DNA of 64,000 bases from assembly GCA_034430155.1 (NCBI GenBank), contig DAOUET010000037.1, positions 12,472-76,471 on the forward strand, given 5' to 3'. Position 1 is the stretch's first letter, and every line of letters begins with the position of its first letter. The position numbers and the translations under genes are program-made. Shown in pieces: positions 1 to 9,404 of this stretch. The stretch is from DAOUET01 sp034430155 (GTDB lineage: Bacteria > Chloroflexota > Anaerolineae > Anaerolineales > UBA4823). The notes under the pieces are model-generated. The model ran no database searches. It worked only from the letters and a program-made list of their open reading frames with translations, and had not been told where the DNA came from.

Positions 1-3000
1 CTTTGTTATTCCCAATAAGATTTCGATGAACTTCGCTGGACGTTTGCCTTCGGCAAGCAGACGCTCGTTTTCACGTTTCAACTCCAAGAGATCCACCAAG
101 TCGCCGGGAAGAAAGAACGCATCACCAGGTCGTGTGACTTGTACCTTGGACATCATCTTGCGAATAATCACCTCAAAATGCTTGTCGTTGATATTTTGTC
201 CCTGAGATCGGTAGACTTCCTGCACTTCGTTTAACAAATAAACCTGACAGGCTGCCCGACCCTGGATTCTCAGAATGCGGTGAGGATTGAGAGAACCCTC
301 AGTTAGCGGTTGCCCTGGCGTGACATTGTCTCCATCACTGACCAAAAGACGGGCGTTGCTTGGTATTTCGTACTCTGCCTCCTGGCGATTCTCATATGAG
401 ACGATCACTTTATCCTGGGTATCGCCTTTACCCTTCTCGATGCGTATGCGACCGGCATTCTGCGCCAAAGTGGTGGCTTCGTCGCCTAATTTAGCCAGGA
501 CATCACCTTCTTTTACTTCGTCCTGGTCCTTCACTTCGATGGTCCAGTCAGGAGGCAGGTCATACTCATCGCTGACCATCTCGCTGTGGAGGACCCTTAC
601 CACTCGCAGGTCACTGTATCGATCAGACTGTTCCACATGAGCCGTTCCTGCGATTTCGGAGACAACCGCTTCACCCTTTGGAGTCTTTCGGGCTTCAAAC
701 AACTCTTCCACACGTGGAAGACCAGTAGTGATATCACCAACTGCGGCGACACCACCGGTGTGGAAAGTGCGCAGGGTTAGCTGCGTACCTGGTTCACCAA
801 TGGATTGAGCTGCCACAATCCCAACGGCCGCTCCTACATCCACCATCTTTCCCCGTCCCAGGTCCATGCCGTAACATTTACCGCAAATACCGTGATTCAA
901 TTCACAGGTCAGGGGAGAACGGACTTTTATTTCGTCCACCCCAGATGCGGTTATTCGGCGGACGACCTCGTGGTCCAATACTTCATCCCGTTCAACCAGT
1001 ACCTCACCAGTGTTCGGATCAACCACGCGCTCAGCCGCCAGGCGTCCAAATAAGCGACTTCCTAATGACTGTCCAGCGACGTAGTCTGAACGCCGGATGT
1101 AAATCCCATCGAGAGTGCCGCAATCCTCCTCATTGATAATCACGTCCTGGGCAACATCTACCAAACGGCGGGTGAGATATCCAGCATCAGCCGTTCGAAG
1201 CGCCGTGTCTGCCAAACCCTTGCGGGCACCATGAGTAGAAATGAAGTATTCCAATGCGGATAAACCTTCACGGAAATTCGAACGAATGGGAAGTGGAATG
1301 ATACGCCCGGATGGGTCGGCCATCAAACCACGCATACCGGCTAGCTGTGAAATCGGTTGGAAACCCCCTTTTGTCGCTCCTGAATTTGCCATCGTGGCCA
1401 GGTTGCCATTTGGGTCCATCGAGTTTTTAACCGCATTGGCGACTTGATTGGTCGTACGCTGCCAGATTTCGATCAAGAGTTCATTTTGCTCTTGTTCAGT
1501 TAGCAATCCGCGTCGGTAATCGCGCTGAGCTGCCTCTGCTTCTTGCAGTGCTTTGCTGATAATCTCGGTCTTTTCCGGCGGGACAGTGATATCAGAAACC
1601 GCCAGCGTGTAACCTGAGCGCGTTGCGTAAGAGAATCCGATGTCCTTAATCAGGTCAGCTACTTCTGGGGTAGCATCTTCCCCGCAAACCTCATAAACAT
1701 CAGCCACCAGATCTTTTAAACCGCCCTTGTCCAGCACCCAGTTGACAAATTGGATCTCCTCCGGCAGGATGCGATTAAATATCACACGACCCACGGTAGT
1801 ATCGATTAATCTATCTTGTGGTTCCAGCAGACGGGTGCCTTCATCGTCATACCAAGTGCGAGTCAACAGGCGTATGTTTGCATGTATCTCAACCTGGGTC
1901 AGGTTGTAAGCCATCTCGACCTCTTCCGCGTTGGCAAAAACGCGCCCGTCTCCCCTATGTTCTCTGATGTCGTCAGCTTTGGTGAGGTAGTAGACACCCA
2001 AGACCATATCTTTTGCTGGACTGATAATTGGTTCTCCATCGGCTGGCTTCAGCAGATTTCTTGTAGAAAGCATCAGCTGGCGGGCTTCCCAGATTGCTTT
2101 TCTGGATAAGGGTACGTGTACAGCCATCTGGTCGCCATCGAAGTCAGCGTTGAATGCGGTTGTCACCAGAGGATGTAGCTGGATCGCGCTACCCTCAATA
2201 AGCACCGGCTCGAAGGCTTGGATACCCAGTCGGTGCAACGTGGGGGCGCGGTTGAGCAGCACTGGCCGTTCTTTGATTACTTCTTCGAGTACTTCCCATA
2301 CCTCAGGCCGGTTACGCTCAATAAACCGCTTCGCGCCTCGAACGTTGGCAGCATAATTATGAGATACAAGGCGTGAAATCACAAATGGCCGGAAGAGTTC
2401 TAGAGCCATGCTCTTTGGTAAACCGCACTGGTAGAGTTTCAAGCTTGGCCCCACCACGATCACCGATCGACCAGAATAATCAACGCGCTTGCCTAACAGG
2501 TTTCGTCGGAAACGCCCTTTCTTTCCTTTTAGCATATCGCTGAGAGATTTGAGTTCCCGTCGGCCTCTCCTCGATAGGGCTTTACCTCGTTGGGAATTAT
2601 CAATCAACGAATCAACTGCTTCTTGTAGCATACGCTTTTCGTTGCGGACAATCACGTCCGGCGCGCCAAGTTCCAGCAAACGCTTAAGGCGATTGTTACG
2701 GTTGATTACGCGCCTGTACAGGTCATTCAAGTCTGATGTAGCAAACCTACCACCATCAAGCTGCACCATAGGTCTAAGGTCAGGCGGAATGACCGGCAAA
2801 ACAGTCAAAACCATCCATTCTGGCCGGTTTCCGGATCTGCGGAAAGCTTCGACCACTTTCAAGCGTTTAGTGGCTTTCTTGCGCTTTTGTTTACTCTTGG
2901 AAGTGCGTAACTCATGCCATAACTCATCGGCTAATTTATCAAGGTCAATCCTTCGCAGGATGTCATAGAATGCCTCCGCACCCATATCCGCCCGAAAAAC

Positions 3001-4023
3001 CTGACCCCAGCGCGACTTTAATTCCCGGTAACGTGTCTCGCCCATAAAGGTTAACGGGCGCAGTTCGAGGAGTTCATCACGAAGGCGTGAGTTCTCATCG
3101 CGCGCCGCTAGGGCTTGATCTTCGAGCTGGTTGCGCAAATCTTCCATACCCAGGTCAGCTTCAGAACGCAGCTTTCCGATATCAAGATCGACATGCTCTA
3201 TTTCACGCTGTCTTTGTTCTTTGAGTTCACTTTCCAACTCTTCCAGACGTTCTTTGACAATCTTCTGAACGTTTGAGATGTGTTGGTTGGCGATCTTTTC
3301 TCCTTCTTTCACGACGACCATATCGGAGTCAGGAAAGTGGATCTCTGCACGGGCTACCTCGTTCATCTGTTCCTGCAATGTCTTTTCCAGGCGTTGCCCT
3401 GCGTTGATGATCGGATCGAGTCTCTCAGCGACTGCCTCGTCGAAGCTCTTTTCTATTTCTTCCTTACTTTGTTTTAATTCACCAAGGTTACGGTCACGCG
3501 CCGCTTTAATCTCTGCGATCTTGGAGTTGATCCGAGAGCCTTGTTCACGCTCTGTAAGCATGATTTTCTCTTCGAGTCGTTTTAAGGCCTTTTGGCGAGC
3601 ATCTTCGTCAACATAAGTCACCACATACTGAGCGAAGTACAACACGCGATCGAGATTACGACGCGAAATATCCAACAACAACCCTAGATATGAAGGAACA
3701 CGGCGTGTGTACCAAACATGGGCGACAGGCGCCGCTAACTCAATATGACCCATCCGCTCACGACGTACAGAAGACCGGGTAACTTCTACGCCGCATTTAT
3801 CACATACGATACCTTTATAGCGAATGTTCTTATATTTTCCACAATAACACTGCCAATCGCGAGTCGGTCCGAAGATAGCTTCACAAAATAAACCATCTTT
3901 CTCAGGACGTAAACGCCGGTAGTTTATTGTTTCGGGTTTCTGCACTTCACCATACGACCAACTCCGGATGGTCTCCGGTGAAGCCAGGCTGATACGAAGT
4001 GCGGTCAACCCCTTAGTTTCCAC
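1..4023 (-). CDS. rpoC: DNA-directed RNA polymerase subunit beta' (partial, C-terminus off the left edge)
   Basis: Catalytic large subunit of RNA polymerase. The frame is open from a GTG at 4023 to the window edge (1341 codons with no stop), so the last part of the protein is missing. Visible landmarks are the N-terminal zinc site C59, C61, C74, C77; the active-site NADFDGD motif with Asp627, Asp629 and Asp631 that hold the catalytic magnesium; and the second zinc site C968, C1040, C1047, C1050. A charged, coiled-coil-rich insertion lies at about residues 130-300. The GTG is chosen because GGAGG sits 7 nt upstream; an upstream TTG in another frame stops after four codons. Unusually, the next upstream gene is a histidine kinase, not rpoB. 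Confidence 0.98.
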   Translation of the reverse strand, partial: METKGLTALRISLASPETIRSWSYGEVQKPETINYRRLRPEKDGLFCEAIFGPTRDWQCYCGKYKNIRYKGIVCDKCGVEVTRSSVRRERMGHIELAAPVAHVWYTRRVPSYLGLLLDISRRNLDRVLYFAQYVVTYVDEDARQKALKRLEEKIMLTEREQGSRINSKIAEIKAARDRNLGELKQSKEEIEKSFDEAVAERLDPIINAGQRLEKTLQEQMNEVARAEIHFPDSDMVVVKEGEKIANQHISNVQKIVKERLEELESELKEQRQREIEHVDLDIGKLRSEADLGMEDLRNQLEDQALAARDENSRLRDELLELRPLTFMGETRYRELKSRWGQVFRADMGAEAFYDILRRIDLDKLADELWHELRTSKSKQKRKKATKRLKVVEAFRRSGNRPEWMVLTVLPVIPPDLRPMVQLDGGRFATSDLNDLYRRVINRNNRLKRLLELGAPDVIVRNEKRMLQEAVDSLIDNSQRGKALSRRGRRELKSLSDMLKGKKGRFRRNLLGKRVDYSGRSVIVVGPSLKLYQCGLPKSMALELFRPFVISRLVSHNYAANVRGAKRFIERNRPEVWEVLEEVIKERPVLLNRAPTLHRLGIQAFEPVLIEGSAIQLHPLVTTAFNADFDGDQMAVHVPLSRKAIWEARQLMLSTRNLLKPADGEPIISPAKDMVLGVYYLTKADDIREHRGDGRVFANAEEVEMAYNLTQVEIHANIRLLTRTWYDDEGTRLLEPQDRLIDTTVGRVIFNRILPEEIQFVNWVLDKGGLKDLVADVYEVCGEDATPEVADLIKDIGFSYATRSGYTLAVSDITVPPEKTEIISKALQEAEAAQRDYRRGLLTEQEQNELLIEIWQRTTNQVANAVKNSMDPNGNLATMANSGATKGGFQPISQLAGMRGLMADPSGRIIPLPIRSNFREGLSALEYFISTHGARKGLADTALRTADAGYLTRRLVDVAQDVIINEEDCGTLDGIYIRRSDYVAGQSLGSRLFGRLAAERVVDPNTGEVLVERDEVLDHEVVRRITASGVDEIKVRSPLTCELNHGICGKCYGMDLGRGKMVDVGAAVGIVAAQSIGEPGTQLTLRTFHTGGVAAVGDITTGLPRVEELFEARKTPKGEAVVSEIAGTAHVEQSDRYSDLRVVRVLHSEMVSDEYDLPPDWTIEVKDQDEVKEGDVLAKLGDEATTLAQNAGRIRIEKGKGDTQDKVIVSYENRQEAEYEIPSNARLLVSDGDNVTPGQPLTEGSLNPHRILRIQGRAACQVYLLNEVQEVYRSQGQNINDKHFEVIIRKMMSKVQVTRPGDAFFLPGDLVDLLELKRENERLLAEGKRPAKFIEILLGITK

Positions 4024-4370
4024 TCAAGTGCCTCCTGATTCACAGTAATAATTTAACGCCAGAATCTTCCCAGGCATATCTCCCCCGCTACAGCCATTAT
4101 TGGTGCTGTTTAATGTACCTGAAGTGCATATGCTCTAATCGATTTGCTCGGAACTATTTGAAATAGGAGTTACGAATTTAGAGGTTTCCTGGATTTTGGG
4201 CTCACTTCACCCGCTCAATACCCAGATAGATCCTTCTATTACGTAAGTCCACTGAAAAAAAACCTAATGCCACTCTTGATATCAATAAAACAAGCAAAAG
4301 CAAGCGTATGAGACCTCGTCCTCAAACGCTCGCCGAAGCTTTATCTGTGCTTGATTTAACATGCAAAGAA
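4024..4370 (-). other. Long 5' leader of rpoC
   Basis: About 340 nt separate the predicted transcription start (near 4364) from the rpoC GTG. No gene, tRNA or recognisable riboswitch was seen here. The leader has a short pyrimidine-rich direct repeat (GCTTGCTTTTGCTTG, about 4290-4310) and the rpoC ribosome binding site GGAGG at 4031-4035. Whether it carries a regulatory structure is unknown. Confidence 0.5.
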
Positions 4371-4400
4371 ATTATAACAAGAGATATCCACTTTAGTCAA
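4371..4400 (-). promoter_or_regulatory. Sigma-70-type promoter for rpoC
   Basis: On the minus strand, TTGACT (4400-4395) and TATAAT (4376-4371) are separated by 18 nt. That is 5/6 and 6/6 to consensus, and the pair is correctly oriented toward rpoC. The -35 box overlaps the TAA stop of the histidine kinase gene (4393-4395), so rpoC appears to be transcribed from its own promoter. Confidence 0.75.
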
Positions 4401-7400
4401 GGGCAAGTTCGCTTTGTGTTTGGTGCAATGGAATTGCTAAGAAAAACGTGCTGCCTTTTCCGAGCTGGCTTTCAAACCATACTCTTCCACCGTGTCTTTC
4501 AGCAATAGATTTGACAATTGCTAACCCAAGACCAGAGCCACGTTCGCTTCTTACGGTTTGACGAGATGCACGGTAAAACTTTTCAAACATGCGTTGTTGA
4601 TCCGCTGGAGATATACCAATGCCAGTATCTTCTACCTCAAACACTAGCTGGTCGTTATGTACTTCTAAAACTATTTTGACTTCTCCACCAGGCTCAGTAA
4701 ATTTGATGGCGTTCTCTACCAAATTGTGAAAGGCCTGTTGCAACAATGCCCGATCAGCTTCAATCAGAGGGATTTCTTGCTGGTCAACTACAACCGTCAA
4801 TTTAATGCGTTTTTGATCTGTTCGAGACTGAAATTCGCTGACAACCCTTTCGATCACATCTTGAACTGATATTTTTTCCAACTGTAATCCTACCCCAGCT
4901 TCGATTCGGCTTAGATCGAGCAGGTTGTTTACCAGGCGATCCATATTTTCTACGCTCTCGGCGATTTTCTCCAGGTAATTAGATTGCTGGTCGTTGAGTT
5001 CGCCAACCATCTTAAGCATAGTCGTATATCCACGGATCAATGTCAATGGGGAACGCAAATCATGGCTTACTGTGGACACAAACTCTGATTTTAAAGCATC
5101 AAGCTTTTTGAATTGAGTAACGTCACGAAGAATGCAAACTCTGCCCACTCGGCGCCCCTCTGCAACCACGGATGAGGTTGTCGCCAGTAAAATCTGTCCA
5201 TCAGGAAGCACGATTTCAGCAGATTGTTTTTCCTTCGAAGATATGCGCAATAATTTAACCAATGGCTCGATGGAGATTATTCTATGAATAGGCTGGTCTC
5301 TGCTCGCTTCCATGTTAATACCCAGCATCTGCCATGCCGCTGGATTCGCCAACAAAAGGCGATCCTTCGAATTCGTCACTAAAACCGGATCTGGAGTGGA
5401 GGCCAAGATCGCCTCTAATCTCTGACGCCCAATTTCAGCACCTAAAAAGAGATGGGCGTTAGCCACTGCTAAGGCTGCCTGACTTGCTAAGGTAGATATA
5501 TATCTTATTTCTTGGTCTTCGAATTGGTGGGAATGATCAAAGGCAATCCACAAAACCCCATAGAAAAGGTTTTCATGTCGAAGCGCGACAGCTATCAATG
5601 CTGATGGACGAGGGATGCTTTGGGAAAATGCCAAAATACGGGGCCTGGTCAAATTTGTCAATATCAGCCGGTCTTGGCGGCGCGTTAAGGTTAACACTTG
5701 ATCATCCAAGTATCGATAGGTGTCGCCTGCCGAACCAACCCCGTAATAAGATGAAGAGGCTTTATCCCCATCAAGGTCTGGGACTACTGATGGTGCTAAC
5801 ACTACTCGAACAGAGGCAGCCCCGGTGAGTAATGCTGATTCGAGTACAGGTTTAAGAGACTCCTCCAACTCGAGATTAGAGGCTACCCCTTGACTTACTA
5901 ACAGTAGGCGATTGAGCTCGTCAAGTCGGTCTTCCAAGCTTCTTCGCATCTGCTCGAAGGCCTTCCCCAGCTGCCCAACTTCATCCTCTCCACTTACATG
6001 TAAAGGTATATCAAGCTGTCCATGAGACATCCGGTCAGCTTCTATTGCTAAGGTCCGTAAAGAGTTCGTTACCCGTCCTAAACCATATCGTATAAAAACA
6101 ATAGTCAGGAGAGATGAAATGATGATCATAAATAACAGCGGAGTGGCAATATTAATAGCCTGCTGTTGCGTATACCGGACAGGCACACTCATGATTACTG
6201 ACCAGCCACGCCCACTTCCGGAAGCAATATAGATCCATTGGGCAGCTTCATCGTTTGACAGTTCACGAAATAATGAGGAGGTGAGGTCTGTTCGCCCGGT
6301 ATATACCGTCATCAACTTGTCGGGGTTGGGGTGGTAAATAATGCGCCCGCGTTCATCGATTAAAATCCCTTTGCCATGGATATCTGATAAGCTCTCGAGA
6401 CTGGCCAATAATTGTTTCCCAAAAAGATTTTCCGATAAGTCGCTACGGCCAATGATTACTCCCATTGGCTCCGCGCCTGTCTCTGGTTGGATAGCTGTTA
6501 AGAACGATATGATCGCGGTTTTCACACCCGGTTTTGGGGGAACAGTAAAGGTTTGGTTCAATACAACTTGATTTAAAGCAAGATCAACACCATTTAATTC
6601 GTCCGGGGTTAAACCCAGTTCATCCTCATTTTTTTCCGGATAGCTGCTAATCAGATTACCGCCTCTATCAAAGACGATCAGCTGGGTGAAATAAGGCACA
6701 GTCAGGATCTCCTCACCCAGGATTTTATACAAATCTTCTCTGGAACTTTCTACGAGACGGGGATTCATAGCCAGCCCATCCAGCAGGTTTTGGCCCGATT
6801 CCATGAAAATTGGTACGCTCTTAGCTGCTATTTCAGCGATATTAGACATTCGATCTGCCAATATCTGCGTGGTGGCATTACTAGCCACTATCCAGTCGCC
6901 AACCATTAAGACAATCATCAGCAGCAATGCCAAAGGAGCTATGCTATACAGGAAGCGAGTCTCCAGGCTTTTTTCCGTCGGTGAAGGTTGTAAGTTTTTG
7001 ACGCTAACCCACAATGATGGTAGCGTTCTGGCGATAATCTCAGCGAACAGACCTGCTATTACTAAACCTCCCCCTACAGAAAGAAAAATTGGACCCAATT
7101 GAGTAATCGCTGCATTCAATCGATCTGCCAAAATGCCGTGGGTCATAAACATCGTATCGACCAAATAAAGGGGAAGGTATATTATCCCAACGACCACAGC
7201 TGCAACGATAGGATGCCTTATGGCTTTATAGATCCGTGTCCGGAAGTTTTGGTGAATCGCTCCGCCGAACATTGTCGCAAGGAGTGCCATTTCCAGTGGG
7301 AAGAATAGGTTGTGGGTATTCCACAATGCAAGCAAAAGACCGGATATAAAAGCCAGACCCGCAGCAGGTAATATTCCCACTAATCCTGCTGCTAAGACCC

Positions 7401-7704
7401 AGGGTATCGCAGTAAAAATCATGATTAACGATCTTGTTGGTTCAAGTGATGCCTGCGGTAAAAAAGAAATACCTGCACCTAGCCATCTTATCCCTGGCAA
7501 AAATAAGCTGGTGACTGGTACTAAAATAGCTAAAACAACCAATATCCACCAGCGCAGGTTGGACCATTCGGGACGATACCTAAGCCAGCGCTTTTGCAGA
7601 TAAACAATCACACCCAACAAGACTAGCCATCCAAACCGGTCAATCCATCCATTTGGGGTTAGCAGGTAAGCAGTCTGTAAGAACAGAAAATCTAGCTCAG
7701 GCAT
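4393..7704 (-). CDS. Membrane hybrid-input sensor histidine kinase (Cache-like/HAMP/GAF/PAS/HisKA/HATPase)
   Basis: Two-component sensor kinase of 1103 residues. The N-terminus holds about seven hydrophobic segments (residues 1-235), then a TM at about 250-275. A roughly 220-residue extracytoplasmic Cache-like sensor follows, then another TM and a HAMP domain (about 530-590), GAF (about 600-745), PAS (about 755-865), HisKA with phospho-acceptor His881 in SHDLRSP, and an HATPase domain with the N box (NLVENAIKF, from Asn994), G1 (DTGIG, from Asp1026) and G2 (GSGLGLA, from Gly1056). All catalytic motifs look intact. No response regulator gene is adjacent, so the partner is unknown. A TATAAT at 7739-7734 lies 30 nt upstream of the start, but no good -35 box accompanies it. 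Confidence 0.93.
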   Translation of the reverse strand: MPELDFLFLQTAYLLTPNGWIDRFGWLVLLGVIVYLQKRWLRYRPEWSNLRWWILVVLAILVPVTSLFLPGIRWLGAGISFLPQASLEPTRSLIMIFTAIPWVLAAGLVGILPAAGLAFISGLLLALWNTHNLFFPLEMALLATMFGGAIHQNFRTRIYKAIRHPIVAAVVVGIIYLPLYLVDTMFMTHGILADRLNAAITQLGPIFLSVGGGLVIAGLFAEIIARTLPSLWVSVKNLQPSPTEKSLETRFLYSIAPLALLLMIVLMVGDWIVASNATTQILADRMSNIAEIAAKSVPIFMESGQNLLDGLAMNPRLVESSREDLYKILGEEILTVPYFTQLIVFDRGGNLISSYPEKNEDELGLTPDELNGVDLALNQVVLNQTFTVPPKPGVKTAIISFLTAIQPETGAEPMGVIIGRSDLSENLFGKQLLASLESLSDIHGKGILIDERGRIIYHPNPDKLMTVYTGRTDLTSSLFRELSNDEAAQWIYIASGSGRGWSVIMSVPVRYTQQQAINIATPLLFMIIISSLLTIVFIRYGLGRVTNSLRTLAIEADRMSHGQLDIPLHVSGEDEVGQLGKAFEQMRRSLEDRLDELNRLLLVSQGVASNLELEESLKPVLESALLTGAASVRVVLAPSVVPDLDGDKASSSYYGVGSAGDTYRYLDDQVLTLTRRQDRLILTNLTRPRILAFSQSIPRPSALIAVALRHENLFYGVLWIAFDHSHQFEDQEIRYISTLASQAALAVANAHLFLGAEIGRQRLEAILASTPDPVLVTNSKDRLLLANPAAWQMLGINMEASRDQPIHRIISIEPLVKLLRISSKEKQSAEIVLPDGQILLATTSSVVAEGRRVGRVCILRDVTQFKKLDALKSEFVSTVSHDLRSPLTLIRGYTTMLKMVGELNDQQSNYLEKIAESVENMDRLVNNLLDLSRIEAGVGLQLEKISVQDVIERVVSEFQSRTDQKRIKLTVVVDQQEIPLIEADRALLQQAFHNLVENAIKFTEPGGEVKIVLEVHNDQLVFEVEDTGIGISPADQQRMFEKFYRASRQTVRSERGSGLGLAIVKSIAERHGGRVWFESQLGKGSTFFLAIPLHQTQSELALD

Positions 7705-7855
7705 TATGGCTTTTATTCCAAGGGGTTATTGGGATTATAGCATCAAGTTTGTCATAATGATAGCAAATAACTTCTGGCAATTAGCTTTTACTCCGCCCAA
7801 TCCTTGCGCATCTCCAATTCGAGAAGGCTGGCATTAAGTTGAATTCAGGTGATAC

Positions 7856-8608
7856 TTACATCTTAAACCACTCGATCGTTTCTTGAGTCGCTCTTGAGAG
7901 ATCTGTATAAACACCCCGACGCTGCTCGGGGAGAATCGTAGCCAAGATATACATGGCTTCGTCGGTCATCAGCCTTAATTGTTCGCGATTCGCTTTTTTC
8001 AGATCCGGGCGATAATGAAAAGGTCGTCCAAATCGCACATGCACTCCCCCTTTTCTCCATCTCTCAGTAAAGGGTAGGGTCGGAAAATCTGGCGTACCTT
8101 CCAGCATCACAGGCACAATCGGTGCGCCAGACCTGCTTGCCAGATAGGCAACTCCTTCTTTACCTCGCTGTAGCGTAGATCCGCGGGTACCCTCCGGAGC
8201 GACCAAAACAATTTCGCCAGCTCTGAGCACATCCAGAGCATTTTGTATTGCTCGCCGATCTACTTCTTCTCGTCGGATGGGTATAACTCCCCACATGCGA
8301 GGGAATATCCCAATAACAGGGTAATGATAGACCTCAATCTTTGCTAGAGGGACGATATTTCGCGGTACGACATGGACGATGACAATCGGATCTACGAAAG
8401 CTATGTGGTTGATCAACAAAATCGCTGGACCACGCTTGGGTATATTATCCAAGCCCTCTACTTTTACCAGCTTTATCAGAAATGTAAAAGCGATCGCTCT
8501 TAATAATAAACGCAGGAACGCCCGTTTGGTTTTATATTTGGCGTGCTGGTATCCGGTTTTCTCCTTTCGGTTACGATCTACCGTACGACTATCACTATTC
8601 ACACTCAT
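7856..8608 (-). CDS. PlsC-family 1-acylglycerol-3-phosphate acyltransferase (copy 1)
   Basis: Glycerolipid acyltransferase of 250 residues, expected to acylate lysophosphatidic acid or a related lipid at the inner face of the membrane. The catalytic NHX4D motif reads NHIAFVD and the substrate motif reads APEGTRG. The N-terminus is basic, followed by a hydrophobic stretch, as is usual in the family. It is the last of three tandem PlsC genes behind cmk, and its start overlaps the end of copy 2 by 14 nt, which suggests translational coupling. Which acyl donor or lipid it uses cannot be read from the sequence. Confidence 0.9.
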   Translation of the reverse strand: MSVNSDSRTVDRNRKEKTGYQHAKYKTKRAFLRLLLRAIAFTFLIKLVKVEGLDNIPKRGPAILLINHIAFVDPIVIVHVVPRNIVPLAKIEVYHYPVIGIFPRMWGVIPIRREEVDRRAIQNALDVLRAGEIVLVAPEGTRGSTLQRGKEGVAYLASRSGAPIVPVMLEGTPDFPTLPFTERWRKGGVHVRFGRPFHYRPDLKKANREQLRLMTDEAMYILATILPEQRRGVYTDLSRATQETIEWFKM

Positions 8609-9404
8609 TTACGTTCGACTCACCTCGTATTTGGTTTTTCTCAATATTCTCAAAATAATAAACCCCACGGTATTTAGGCGGCAACTGTCTGGCTAGCATT
8701 CGCATAATTGTTTCGGTACCCTGATGGATAGCCTCCCGCGAATCAGACACTTTTCTTAATCGGAAGGGTGGTCCTATTGTCAGGGAAACCTTGGTGCGAC
8801 GTAAACGTTTCATGTTTCCAAACAACTGCTTGTTTTCCGTGCCCGTCATTGTCACTGGCACAATGGGAACATCCGCCTTTACCGCTAGATAAGCAGCGCC
8901 TCCAGTTCCTTGTTCAAGTGAGCCAGTGAGACTTTCACGCCCCTCAGGCGCCACAGCTACCATCCGGCCTATCTTTAAAGCTTGTAGGGCAGCCCGGATT
9001 GCTTTTCTATCTGGTTGGCCTCGATGTACCCAAATGACTCCATAAGCATCCATCAGCTTTCCTAGCATGGGTAAGTCATATAGCTCAGACTTAGCGAAAA
9101 TCTCGACAATTGTTGGTGTGACCGACAACCCGACTACTAAGTCAGCATCGCCCAGGTGATTAGCAACGATAATCGCCGGTCCTCGCTCAGGCAAATTTTC
9201 CAGGCCGGAGACTTGTGTATCAGTCCAGATCCACGTTAATATACGGGCGATCCAGGTGATAGCACGACGAAAGAACTTCCGCCACCACGTCAAGCGGGGT
9301 AACCGGGTAAGTTCGTTCCGGATCCTTGGGCTACGAGGTTTTGGCGGGAGAGATTTGGTAGTCAGCATATACGCCACGATACTCTTCTGGTAAAAGACTG
9401 GCAA
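8595..9404 (-). CDS. PlsC-family acyltransferase (copy 2)
   Basis: Second of three tandem acyltransferases. It carries NHLGDAD (NHX4D) and an EGRES variant of the EGTR motif. The longest frame starts at a TTG (9404), with a GTG at 9377 and an ATG at 9368 as alternatives. None has a convincing ribosome binding site, and all overlap the end of copy 3 (38-74 nt), so the true start is uncertain by 12 codons. The N-terminal 50 residues are strongly basic. Confidence 0.88.
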   Translation of the reverse strand: MPVFYQKSIVAYMLTTKSLPPKPRSPRIRNELTRLPRLTWWRKFFRRAITWIARILTWIWTDTQVSGLENLPERGPAIIVANHLGDADLVVGLSVTPTIVEIFAKSELYDLPMLGKLMDAYGVIWVHRGQPDRKAIRAALQALKIGRMVAVAPEGRESLTGSLEQGTGGAAYLAVKADVPIVPVTMTGTENKQLFGNMKRLRRTKVSLTIGPPFRLRKVSDSREAIHQGTETIMRMLARQLPPKYRGVYYFENIEKNQIRGESNVNECE

